Positions 24,188 to 32,533 of a stretch of DNA of 64,000 nucleotides are shown here, piece by piece. Each line of letters starts with the position of its first letter. Position 1 is the stretch's first letter. The position numbers and the translations under genes were made by a program. Under the pieces are notes generated by a model, which did not search any database, was not told the DNA's origin, and was given only the letters and a program-made list of their open reading frames with translations. The stretch comes from Candidatus Falkowbacteria bacterium CG10_big_fil_rev_8_21_14_0_10_37_14 (GTDB taxonomy: Bacteria; Patescibacteriota; Patescibacteriia; Patescibacteriales; Patescibacteriaceae). The stretch covers positions 33,188 to 97,187 of the forward strand of contig PFAM01000023.1 in the NCBI GenBank assembly GCA_002778705.1, read 5' to 3'.

Positions 24188-24970
24188 ATGGATTTACAAA
24201 ACTTTTTAAATCTTTACCGTTCTCGTCAGCGGTTTATTTGGACCGTAGTGTTAACTGTCATGTTGATTACTACCGCTTTAAGTTTGGTGCAATCTCTAAA
24301 ATATCGTTCAACTTTGCGTTTGTTAGTTGTCCAAGATAGTTCTACTACTACCGATACTTATGCTGTAATGCGTTCTACTGAATATCTTAGTAAAATTTTA
24401 GCTAAAGTCAGTTACTCTACTAGTTTTGCTGACCGAGTTTTAACCGATAATCCTAATATTGATCGTGCTTATTTTGGTAACACAAGCCAGCAACTATCTA
24501 AGCGTTGGCAAAGCTCTTTGGTAGTCATGGCCATCAATGAAACCGGTATTATTGAAATTAATGGTTTTCATCCTAATCGCGATCAAGCTGAAAAAATTGC
24601 TCGTGGTGTTGGCGCTCGTTTAATTTCTGCTAACACTGATTACCATGGCTTAGGTACTGCGGTAAAAATTAAATTATTAGATGACCCTATTACCTCCAAT
24701 TATCCAGTCCGTCCTAATTTACTAGTTAATTTATTTTTAGCTCTAGTTGTTGGTTTAATCTCTTCTTTCGCTTGGATTTATTTGCGTCGAACAGCAGAGT
24801 TTGAACAAGAAACCTATGTTAACTATAACCATAATTCTGATTTATCTCAGCCGAATATGGAAGATAAGCCGTCTATAAGCGAATCTTTTCAGCCTGAAGC
24901 TGACGAATTATTGCCTTGGACTGAAAACTTTGAGCCTGAGGCAAGAATTCAAGATTTATTACGACAATAA
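24188..24970 (+). CDS. Wzz-like polysaccharide chain-length/co-polymerase protein
   Basis: A 260-residue protein with the two-helix Wzz topology: helix 1 at about 17-37, an external region to about 178, helix 2 at about 180-200, and a cytoplasmic acidic tail. The N-terminal half has the LQSLKYRSTLRLLVVQ and TEYLSKIL pattern seen in CPR Wzz/FepE/Etk domain proteins. It would regulate polymer length with a Wzy polymerase; candidates are at 27389 and 45251. No tyrosine-kinase domain is fused. A TTG start 21 bases upstream is less likely. Confidence 0.72.
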   Translation: MDLQNFLNLYRSRQRFIWTVVLTVMLITTALSLVQSLKYRSTLRLLVVQDSSTTTDTYAVMRSTEYLSKILAKVSYSTSFADRVLTDNPNIDRAYFGNTSQQLSKRWQSSLVVMAINETGIIEINGFHPNRDQAEKIARGVGARLISANTDYHGLGTAVKIKLLDDPITSNYPVRPNLLVNLFLALVVGLISSFAWIYLRRTAEFEQETYVNYNHNSDLSQPNMEDKPSISESFQPEADELLPWTENFEPEARIQDLLRQ

Positions 24971-24980
24971 GATAGTTTTG

Positions 24981-25024
24981 TCGTTCCCGTTTAGCTCGGT
25001 CTTGACTTAGTTAAACGGGGGCGA
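24981..25024 (+). other. strong hairpin upstream of the 25089 gene
   Basis: A stem of about 13 bp pairs 24981-24993 with 25012-25024 (core CCCGTTTA/TAAACGGG, two G-U pairs), loop 18 bases. No T run follows on either side, so it is probably not a simple terminator. A TTGACT at 25002-25007 lies in the loop. Confidence 0.5.
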
Positions 25025-25088
25025 TAAGCTTACCAATTAAACAGACCTTTGAAAATTAAATAAATTATACACAATTTAGGAGGTTGTC

Positions 25089-26012
25089 GTGAAAACAATC
25101 TATGTGCTTTTAGTATTATTACTGCTGTGGTCGACAACCGGTTGGTCACAGATTAAACTCACCAGTGATCCTCAAGTTGAGGAGGATCTTATGATTATGC
25201 CAGAGTCTTGGTTCATTGAATTAAATTATCACAACGTGTTTGATGATAATTTTTCCAGTGATGCTATTACTGGCGATGCTGGTTGGTATATTATTACCAA
25301 TCAAGATGCGAGTTGGCCTGGGATTTGGGACGATGCTCTTTTGGACATTGGCCCAATTGTCGGGTTAAAGATGAACTCAGGAATTGAAAGTGACCAAAAG
25401 TATTCTGAAAATATTATACTTTGGACAATTGGAACTTCTCTGAGATTAAGGTATTCGTTAAGTCAGTTAACTTTGAATTTACAGGGCGGTCAGTTGATCG
25501 GCAAGTTTAATCATTTAACAGGTTTTGAACGAGTACGAAAAGACGCTGTATGGTCGGCTGAAATCATTTACGAATCAAATGCTGGTAGGTTACAAGGACA
25601 GTTTTGGTTGACTGCTTGGCAAATGCGTTTAATAGGTTCGACACCTTGGTCGCCGCAAGTTCCTTTGGACTGGGGTTTTAACGAATTAACTCACAATGTG
25701 GGTGAAGGTGCTACTAATACTTATTCAGTGCATGCTTCGGCTAGCTTAGACATTTTTGATATACCAATGTCTGATATTATATTATTGCCAATATCCATTA
25801 AGGGTAGTGGCGGAAAGTATAACGAAAATATCAAATATTTTGGCTTAGGTTTTGGCTTAGGAGTTTTAGTTAATAATCGTCCAGCTGTCGGGCTTTACTT
25901 AGAAAAGTTGTGGGGTTGGGATAACTCTAAGTTTGATAATTGGAATTTAAATTTTAAGTTTCATTTATCATTTTTCGAAACAATTTGGTGGAATACCACA
26001 GGAGGATACTAG
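25089..26012 (+). CDS. secreted beta-rich protein, unknown
   Basis: A 307-residue protein with a signal peptide (cleavage probably after TTGWS, residue 20). The mature part is aromatic-rich with alternating hydrophobic/polar stretches (LRLRYSLSQLTLNLQGG, then FGLGFGLGVLVNN and LNFKFHLSFF), which resembles an outer-membrane beta-barrel. That would be unusual for a cell expected to have a single membrane. GTG start with a perfect AGGAGG at 25078-25083. Paired with a lipoprotein gene one base downstream. No family recognised. Confidence 0.65.
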   Translation: MKTIYVLLVLLLLWSTTGWSQIKLTSDPQVEEDLMIMPESWFIELNYHNVFDDNFSSDAITGDAGWYIITNQDASWPGIWDDALLDIGPIVGLKMNSGIESDQKYSENIILWTIGTSLRLRYSLSQLTLNLQGGQLIGKFNHLTGFERVRKDAVWSAEIIYESNAGRLQGQFWLTAWQMRLIGSTPWSPQVPLDWGFNELTHNVGEGATNTYSVHASASLDIFDIPMSDIILLPISIKGSGGKYNENIKYFGLGFGLGVLVNNRPAVGLYLEKLWGWDNSKFDNWNLNFKFHLSFFETIWWNTTGGY

Positions 26013-26013
26013 G

Positions 26014-27141
26014 ATGAAAAGAATTATAATTGTTTTACTTGGGGCTGGTTTATTAATCATAGCAGCCTCTTGCGGTTCCGCTAATAACGGAATTAGTGCC
26101 AGTAAAAAGAAAAACGGCACGACTGATGTTAACGGCTTAATAAAAAACATCGCCGGTTACAATCCAAACTTAAATGTGTTTGGAACAGAAAAGCTCTACA
26201 CAGGTGGTTTACCACCAAACGCTAAACTTGTTATTATTAAACCTGTTAGGGGTGTTTATAACATTAAAGACTCTGGAATCAGGTATGTCTTTCAGCTTAA
26301 GGATACACTTTTTAACAAAAAAAGTTATCTCTGGGTGCTCGAAGTAACTAATGACTCTCGAATCGGCACTCCAATTGTGATGGACGGTGACGCTCCAAAA
26401 AGTGCTTCAAGCACAAGTACTTTAGGTATGAAAACCTTTGATATCTATGGCTCTACCATTAAAGCTGTAAATATTGATGATGGTAAAACTGTTATGGTTA
26501 AACCACACAGGTTATCATTTATGCTTTCTGCTGATCAAGCAGAGAACTTAGTCTTGTATAGCTACAACGGCCAAGATATGCTAATCAGGCCTCTGACTCA
26601 AGAGTCTCAAGTTGGCAGCAATTTTAAAGTTAAGGCCGTTACCATTGATTTAAGCTTTGGTAATCGTTTTACCTTTATGACGGCCGATGGGAAATTTCCT
26701 AATGTCAGTCCTCAGTTAGTTAGTCAAGGTCATCCTAAGCTAGATGGCATAGTTTTAGTTAAAAATGATCTTGGTAATGAACCATTTTACTTGTTTGAAG
26801 TAATTAGTACTGAGTCAACAACCCTCCAAACTAAAGGTGGTAGTTGTCAAATAAATGGTGATTGTAGTGGTTACTATGGATTAGAATTACCTCCAGCTAG
26901 ACAAGCACTGGATGCTAATTATCCTGATGGATACATTAGATTAGATGTTTGTGATGTCTATAAATCAGACAAGAGTTTATTTTTAAGGCTTTTATCTAGT
27001 GGAGCCATTGGCTTTGATAGATCTAGCGGTGCCAACCAATCAACAGTTAGAATTAGATGGCAAGATTTAAAATTTCTTAGTCCAAGGCTTTGGTTTAAAT
27101 ATAAAAACAAGATTATTTATCCAAAAACAAAGATACAATAA
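26014..27141 (+). CDS. lipoprotein, unknown
   Basis: A 375-residue protein with a lipoprotein signal peptide: LLIIAASC with the lipid-modified Cys at residue 20, then Gly-Ser. The rest is beta-rich with a few cysteines near 283-315 (CQINGDC, LDVCDV), perhaps forming disulfides. The Shine-Dalgarno site AGGAGG is at 26000-26005, inside the end of the upstream gene, so the two are co-translated. It probably sits on the outer face of the membrane and may bind the beta-rich partner. No domain recognised. Confidence 0.65.
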   Translation: MKRIIIVLLGAGLLIIAASCGSANNGISASKKKNGTTDVNGLIKNIAGYNPNLNVFGTEKLYTGGLPPNAKLVIIKPVRGVYNIKDSGIRYVFQLKDTLFNKKSYLWVLEVTNDSRIGTPIVMDGDAPKSASSTSTLGMKTFDIYGSTIKAVNIDDGKTVMVKPHRLSFMLSADQAENLVLYSYNGQDMLIRPLTQESQVGSNFKVKAVTIDLSFGNRFTFMTADGKFPNVSPQLVSQGHPKLDGIVLVKNDLGNEPFYLFEVISTESTTLQTKGGSCQINGDCSGYYGLELPPARQALDANYPDGYIRLDVCDVYKSDKSLFLRLLSSGAIGFDRSSGANQSTVRIRWQDLKFLSPRLWFKYKNKIIYPKTKIQ

Positions 27142-27240
27142 GCGTCTAAATTAAGTCTTGATCAACTAAAAAATAAGTTATTTGTCAAAATATAATATTT
27201 TAGGCAAACACTAGAATAAGTAATTTATTACAAAAATATC

Positions 27241-27274
27241 AAACAGGTTATTGAAAAATAGCCTGTTTTTTCTT
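27241..27274 (+). terminator. intrinsic terminator
   Basis: A 12-bp stem (27241-27252/27257-27268, one G-U) has a GAAA loop, followed by TTTTCTTTTTT. The rest of 27142-27388 has no gene. Confidence 0.9.
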
Positions 27275-27353
27275 TTTTACCTTAAGTGCTCCTGTAGTCC
27301 TTTAAGGCAATTAGTAACATTTATACAGTAATAATTTAATATAACATCTTGCT

Positions 27354-27382
27354 TTGCTAAAAATCATAGTTATTGTTATACT
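27354..27382 (+). promoter_or_regulatory. leaderless promoter of the O-antigen ligase gene
   Basis: TTGCTA (27354-27359), 17-base spacer, TATACT (27377-27382) with TGT extension. The predicted +1 is exactly the A of the ATG at 27389. Confidence 0.78.
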
Positions 27383-27388
27383 ATAGCT

Positions 27389-28810
27389 ATGAAAAGTCAT
27401 TTAATTTGGTCTCCAAGAATTACAGCTCTAAGCTTGTTGTTTTTAGTTAACGGTGGTTTTTTATTGTCTGTAATTTTTTTTGGTTTTAATTTTGCGCTTT
27501 ATTTAATAACAGCTTTAATTAGCCTGTCTTTGGCTTTATGGCAACCAGGCGGTGCTCTTTTAGCTATTATTTCTTTAACAATTGTTTTTGCTAAAGTTTA
27601 TACTCTTCAGCCGGTAGTTTTAGGTCAAGCAGAATATAAGTTTTTTTTGCTGGATGTCTTAATGATTGGCACTTATTTAGGTGTGGTGTTCAGAAGATTT
27701 TTAGGTCAGTCAAAGTGGCGCTGGCGTTCTATGGATTGGCTATTAATTTCCTGGTTTGCTTTAACTGCTATTTATGGTTGGCTGAGTTGGACAATTTGGT
27801 ATGGTCAAGAAAATCTTATTATTAGTTCTCTTAAGAATTACGGGTTTTATCCTCTGTTATATTTTGCCACACTTTATTTAATAAACACCAAAACCAAACT
27901 AAAAGAATTAGCGGTCACAGCTGGTGCTTCAGTTGTCTTAACTATCGGTTTTTTAATCTACGGCCTTGCCGCTGGCCAAGGTTGGGGCACTGAAATAACA
28001 CCTTTAACCACTGAAGGTAGCCGTTTATTAGATTTTGATCACGCTTTTTATATGTCCTTAGCTGTTATCGGTGCTGTTGCGTATATTTTATACGGCCTTA
28101 AAAATAAATGGCGTAATTTCTGGATTTTGGTTATTCCGGTTCTAGCTTTTGGCATCACCGCTTCATTAATGCGTCATCTTTGGATTGCTGGTGGCTTCGC
28201 GACCCTATTTTTTATTTGGCTAGTTGTTAAAGATCGTAGTGCACAATTAAAACGCTTGCTTCTGGTTTATACGGTCAGCGGAGCTATTATGACGTTAGCT
28301 ATTTTTTTAGTAACAGGGGTTTTGCCTAATTCTGCCTTAAGCCAAAGATTTAGTGAAGCTAGAAACTCTTTATCTGCTCGTGCTTTCTCTTTGTCCAGCT
28401 CTGATACCAGTGTTTCTTGGCGTAGCTCTGTTTGGCAAAGCGTTTGGCGTGATTATCAAGAACAGCCAGTTTTAGGTTTAGGTTTTGGACAAAAGGTTTT
28501 TATAGATATGCCTGATTACTTAGACTATGTAGAGTTGCGTAATGTTCACAATTCTTTCTTAGCCGTCTTTATGCAGATGGGGATTTTGTCATTCTTAGTG
28601 TTAATGGCTTTTGGTTGGAAATTATGGTCAAGTTTAATTCGAGAAGCTAAAGGTGGGCTAAGGCCTTGGAATATTGCCATGGCTACTATGCTGTTATTTT
28701 GTGCCGTCGCTTTTTTGTTCCAGCCCTATCTTGAAGCTAATTTTTTTAATGTAATTTTTTGGGTCTTAACCGGCGTTAGCCGTCGTCTTTATGAAGGTTT
28801 TACTAGTTAA
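27389..28810 (+). CDS. O-antigen ligase/polymerase family membrane protein
   Basis: A 473-residue protein with about eleven transmembrane helices. The large external loop (about 300-395) contains SVSWRSSVWQSVW, GLGFGQKV and RNVHNSFLAVFMQMG, the H-N-x-[FY]-L motif of the Wzy_C/WaaL (PF04932) family. It would polymerise or ligate lipid-linked oligosaccharides at the outer face of the membrane. Its end overlaps the glycosyltransferase gene by 20 bases. Confidence 0.88.
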   Translation: MKSHLIWSPRITALSLLFLVNGGFLLSVIFFGFNFALYLITALISLSLALWQPGGALLAIISLTIVFAKVYTLQPVVLGQAEYKFFLLDVLMIGTYLGVVFRRFLGQSKWRWRSMDWLLISWFALTAIYGWLSWTIWYGQENLIISSLKNYGFYPLLYFATLYLINTKTKLKELAVTAGASVVLTIGFLIYGLAAGQGWGTEITPLTTEGSRLLDFDHAFYMSLAVIGAVAYILYGLKNKWRNFWILVIPVLAFGITASLMRHLWIAGGFATLFFIWLVVKDRSAQLKRLLLVYTVSGAIMTLAIFLVTGVLPNSALSQRFSEARNSLSARAFSLSSSDTSVSWRSSVWQSVWRDYQEQPVLGLGFGQKVFIDMPDYLDYVELRNVHNSFLAVFMQMGILSFLVLMAFGWKLWSSLIREAKGGLRPWNIAMATMLLFCAVAFLFQPYLEANFFNVIFWVLTGVSRRLYEGFTS

Positions 28811-30029
28811 TAAATTTAATTTTGTTAAGGGCGGAGCAGACAAATACTTTTTAGATTTGGCTGGCTGGTTAAGTGCCGAGCCAAACATAGAAGTAGCTAA
28901 GTTTTGTATGCGTCACCCAGACAATTTTCCTGATAAATACAGCAAATACTTTGTTAGTCAAGTAAATTATTCTAAAATAAGTTTTCATGAAAAACTGCGT
29001 TCGGCAATGCGTTTGCTTTGGAGCACAGAGGCTGCTCGCCAGTTTGAAAAATTACTAAAAGATTTTAAGCCAGATGTAATTCATATTCACAATATCTATC
29101 ACCAAATTTCGCCATCTATTCTGCCAATAGCTAAAGCTCATGGCATTCCGGTGGTGATGCATATTCATGATTACAAGCTAGTTTGTCCTAATTATAAAAT
29201 GTTTACAAATGGTCAAATAGACGAAAGTTGTAAATCAAAAAATTATTGGCGTTGTGTGGTCAATCGTTGTGTTAAAAATTCATTTCTTAAAAGTGCTCTA
29301 GTGGCTCTTGAAATGTCTTTGCACCACAGCTGGCTCAAAGTTTATGAAAAAAATATCGATTTATATTTATCGCCATCTAAGTTTGTTAAAGAAAAGTTAG
29401 GGGAGTGGGGCTGGCCCAAAGAGCAAATTAAAGTTGTTCCACACTGCATCGAAGCCTATAAATACAAACCATCATACACTTTGGGTGATTACTTTTTATT
29501 TTTTGGCCGACTTGATACTGAAAAAGGCGTCGATTTATTATTAAAAGCTTTCAAGCAAGCCAAACAACAAAAACTTAAACTTAAAATTGTTGGCTCTGGT
29601 CCAGAACGTAAAAATTTAACCAATCTAGTTAAGGAGTTGTCTTTGCAAAATCGGGTAGAGTTTATTGGCCCAAAGCACAGCGACGAATTAAATAAAATTA
29701 TTCGTGGCGCCTATACTGTGGTAGTTCCCTCACGTTGGTACGAGGTCTTTGGTTTAGTTAATTTAGAAGCCGCCGTTTTAGGTAAATTAGTAATCGCTGC
29801 GGATATCGGCGGTATTCCTGAAGTGATTAGCAATGGCCACTCTGGTTTGTTGTTTAAAGCTAATTCGGTTGACGATTTGGCGACTAAACTAGACTGGTGT
29901 GCACATAATCCGGGGCAGGTAGAAGATTTTGCTCGCGAGGCCAGGCGTTATGTGGAAACTAATTTTAGCCAATCCAAGCACATCGCTAAAATCCTGGCTA
30001 TTTATAAAGATTTGGTGGATAAAAAATAA
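28791..30029 (+). CDS. glycosyltransferase family 4 protein
   Basis: A 412-residue GT-B enzyme. KGGADKYFLDLAGWL (about 10-24) is the acceptor-side loop; HIHDYKLVCPNYKMF and a pair of CxxxC-like cysteines (CVVNRC) are typical of this GT4 subgroup. The donor site has FFGRLDTEKGVDLL and VPSRWYEVFGLVNLEAAVLGK. Overlap with the ligase gene indicates coupled translation. Substrate unknown. Confidence 0.9.
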   Translation: MKVLLVNKFNFVKGGADKYFLDLAGWLSAEPNIEVAKFCMRHPDNFPDKYSKYFVSQVNYSKISFHEKLRSAMRLLWSTEAARQFEKLLKDFKPDVIHIHNIYHQISPSILPIAKAHGIPVVMHIHDYKLVCPNYKMFTNGQIDESCKSKNYWRCVVNRCVKNSFLKSALVALEMSLHHSWLKVYEKNIDLYLSPSKFVKEKLGEWGWPKEQIKVVPHCIEAYKYKPSYTLGDYFLFFGRLDTEKGVDLLLKAFKQAKQQKLKLKIVGSGPERKNLTNLVKELSLQNRVEFIGPKHSDELNKIIRGAYTVVVPSRWYEVFGLVNLEAAVLGKLVIAADIGGIPEVISNGHSGLLFKANSVDDLATKLDWCAHNPGQVEDFAREARRYVETNFSQSKHIAKILAIYKDLVDKK

Positions 30030-30045
30030 AAAAAATGTTAAACTG

Positions 30046-31137
30046 ATGTATATACGCAAAGCCTTTACTTTAATAGAGTTATTAGTCGTCATCGTCATCA
30101 TCGGCGTCTTGGCTACTTTAGCGATAGTGGCTTTGTCTTCGGCTCGTGGTAAAGCACGTGATGTCAGACGGCTTTCTGATCTTAAACAAATTTCTACGGC
30201 CTTGGAATTATATATGGCTGATGAGAATGTATATCCCATGCTCATTACTCCGGGTCAGCCAATGGTCGGTTTAACTTCCGGTAAGACTTACATGAGCAAA
30301 GTACCGACCAACCCTGGTGGTTCTTCTAATGTGCAAGCTAATAATCCTTATAGTTATTTTAGTAATGGCTCCAAATATACCTTAAGAACTTATACTGAAA
30401 ATGGCGTTAATGATTTGCCGGCCGGTGGTAAAATTGTCGCCAGTAGTGTCGGAGTCAAAATGGCGGAAAATACTGACAGTATAATTTGGGACACTGATTT
30501 AACATTTGGTGGAACTTTAGTCGGTCATTACGCACTTGATGGCAATACAGGCACTAGAGATTTAGCAGGTAACAGTACTGTATCAGCTATCACGGCCAGC
30601 GGAGGTGTTTCTACTACAACTGGTAGATTTGGAGAAGCTGAAGGCGCTTACAGTTTTAATGGAACCACGGGTTATGTATATTCAGTAAATCCCAGTGAAA
30701 TTAATTTAACTAACATAACAGCCAGCGTTTGGTTTTATCCCTATACCATGCAAGAAGATTTTGCTGGTTTATTTTTTGCTTTAAGTGGTCATAGCTCAAG
30801 AAATAGAGTACTGCTTACAGGGAGTAAGCTTTACACGCAGTTTGTATATTCCAGTGCAGGACAATCAAATGTTTACACTACTAATTCAGTGAATTTTAAT
30901 CAGTGGAATTACATGGCCTATGTTTTTGACGGCACTACTGAAAAAATATATTTGAATGGTGTTATCACAACGACTACCAAGATAGACACCTTGGTAGGCG
31001 ACGGTACAGCTCTTACAATAGGCAGGGGCTCAAGCTCAATCTATTTTTTTAATGGTTTAATGTCTGATGCCCGTGTTTACAGGAAAGCTCTATCACCAGA
31101 TGAAATAACTCAACTTTATAACGCCACTAAGCCTTAA
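30046..31137 (+). CDS. pseudopilin with C-terminal LamG domain
   Basis: A 363-residue protein. The ATG at 30046 puts the pilin signal at the very start (MYIRKAFTLIELLVVIVIIGVLATLA), with cleavage before Phe7. About 30-145 is a type II-secretion-pseudopilin-like head (ARDVRRLSDLKQISTALELYM). About 160-363 is a LamG/concanavalin-like lectin domain (GHYALDGNTG, VWFYPYTMQ, the NGVI and SDARVYRKALSPDEI signatures), ending LYNATKP. It should be displayed on pili or the surface and bind carbohydrate. A frame extension upstream to 29929 overlaps the previous gene and lacks the signal, so it is rejected. Confidence 0.88.
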   Translation: MYIRKAFTLIELLVVIVIIGVLATLAIVALSSARGKARDVRRLSDLKQISTALELYMADENVYPMLITPGQPMVGLTSGKTYMSKVPTNPGGSSNVQANNPYSYFSNGSKYTLRTYTENGVNDLPAGGKIVASSVGVKMAENTDSIIWDTDLTFGGTLVGHYALDGNTGTRDLAGNSTVSAITASGGVSTTTGRFGEAEGAYSFNGTTGYVYSVNPSEINLTNITASVWFYPYTMQEDFAGLFFALSGHSSRNRVLLTGSKLYTQFVYSSAGQSNVYTTNSVNFNQWNYMAYVFDGTTEKIYLNGVITTTTKIDTLVGDGTALTIGRGSSSIYFFNGLMSDARVYRKALSPDEITQLYNATKP

Positions 31138-31158
31138 AAGTTATTTTAAAATAACTTT
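31137..31158. terminator. 22-bp perfect palindrome, weak terminator
   Basis: AAAGTTATTTT/AAAATAACTTT is immediately behind the LamG pseudopilin stop. AT-only, with only TTT following; a TATAAT lies at 31174-31179. Confidence 0.45.
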
Positions 31159-31315
31159 ACAACTTAATTAAAGTATAATAGAGTTTTGTTTGCATTTAGC
31201 TCCGTGAATATGGGAATCTTTTTAAGCAGTAATAAAATAATTCTACTGCAATAAAAATAATCAAAAATAATAATCTTTTAGCCAGCTTCTTTATGTTTAA
31301 TTAATTAGTCTTAGA

Positions 31316-32461
31316 ATGTTTAAACTAATAAAAAAATCCAATAAAAACGATGCCAGACTTGGAAAATTGACCACGGCACATGGCGTATTAGCCACGCCGT
31401 TCTTTATGCCAGTCGGAACTCGTGCTGCCGTTAAATATATTAGCAGTGAAGATATCCGTAAGCTTGGCTCCAAAATAGTTTTATCCAACACTTATCATTT
31501 AATGCTTAAGCCAGGCGAGCAGTTGATTAAAAAGCTGGGTGGCTTGCATAAGTTTATGGACTGGAACGGCTCTATTTTAACCGACTCCGGGGGCTTTCAA
31601 GTTTTTTCTTTGGCCGGAAAAAACGCCAAAGGTCAGAACTTAGTTAAGCTAACTGAAGAGGGTGTCCAGTTTAGTTCGCATATCGACGGCTCTAAGCATT
31701 TTTTAACACCAGAAAGTTGTTATGATATTCAGCGTGCTTTGGGTGTCGATATTGCCGTTTGTCTTGATGAATGCGTGGCTTTGCCGGCTAAGCGGGAATA
31801 TGTCGCCAAATCAGTAGAGTTAACCAGCAGCTGGGCAAAAAGAGCCAAAGATCATTACCAAAAAATCAAAGGTGCTAAGCCTTTATTGTTTGCCGTGGTG
31901 CAAGGTGGACTGGAAAAAGATTTGCGCTTAAAAAGCTTAAGTGATTTGTCGGCTCTAGATTTTGATGGCTATAATATCGGCGGTTTATCTGTCGGTGAAT
32001 CACCAATAGAGATGTATAAAGTTTTAGATTATCTAGTGCCCGAAATGCCAGCTGACAAGCCACGATATTTAATGGGTGTTGGTTATCCAGAAAATATTAT
32101 AGAAGCTGTAAAGCGGGGAGTGGATATGTTTGATTGTGTTATTCCTACTCGTGAAGGCCGCCACGGTCGTGTTTTTGCCTGGGCTAAAAATGGCGAAATC
32201 AAATTAGCCAAAACTTTATTTAGCTCCAAAATTAGTACTGGTGACTTCTATGAAATTTTAAATTATAAAAACGCCAAGTTTGCGACAGATAAATCACCAA
32301 TCAGTGCTCAGTCTAAGTTTGTTGAATTACGCAATTATTCCAAAGCTTATTTACATTATTTATTCAAAGTAGAAGAACCAATGTCTGCTCGTTTAGCTAG
32401 TTTACAGAATCTAGAATTTTATTTAGAATTAATGTCAGCCATTCGTCACTCTTTAAGGTAG
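31316..32461 (+). CDS. tgt: tRNA-guanine transglycosylase (queuine tRNA-ribosyltransferase), zinc ligands missing
   Basis: A 381-residue TIM-barrel enzyme that exchanges guanine-34 of GUN-anticodon tRNAs for preQ1 or queuine. The base-binding motif DSGGFQVFSL, GGLSVGE and the nucleophile block FDCVIPTREGRHG are intact. Near the C-terminus the family has CxCxxC plus a His for zinc; here the aligned positions read QSKFVELRNYSKAYL and LASLQNL, so all three Cys and the His are replaced. A short insertion (about 12 residues, KISTGDFYEIL) precedes this part. No queuosine-synthesis genes are near. The 130-base leader (TATAAT at 31174) shows a GCAGTA/TACTGC hairpin but no preQ1 aptamer I can recognise. 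Confidence 0.93.
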   Translation: MFKLIKKSNKNDARLGKLTTAHGVLATPFFMPVGTRAAVKYISSEDIRKLGSKIVLSNTYHLMLKPGEQLIKKLGGLHKFMDWNGSILTDSGGFQVFSLAGKNAKGQNLVKLTEEGVQFSSHIDGSKHFLTPESCYDIQRALGVDIAVCLDECVALPAKREYVAKSVELTSSWAKRAKDHYQKIKGAKPLLFAVVQGGLEKDLRLKSLSDLSALDFDGYNIGGLSVGESPIEMYKVLDYLVPEMPADKPRYLMGVGYPENIIEAVKRGVDMFDCVIPTREGRHGRVFAWAKNGEIKLAKTLFSSKISTGDFYEILNYKNAKFATDKSPISAQSKFVELRNYSKAYLHYLFKVEEPMSARLASLQNLEFYLELMSAIRHSLR

Positions 32462-32533
32462 TTATGAAGCCCTTGTCAAATTAAGATTTTTTAAGTTATA
32501 TTAAAACTCAAACTAATTTCAAATTTTATCTGT

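Noticed and set aside
29929-30045. Upstream extension of the LamG pseudopilin
   Set aside because: It overlaps the preceding glycosyltransferase and would bury the pilin signal about 40 residues inside the protein.
31186-31315. preQ1 riboswitch before tgt
   Set aside because: A leader of about 130 bases exists with one small hairpin, but no preQ1 aptamer sequence or pseudoknot could be identified.
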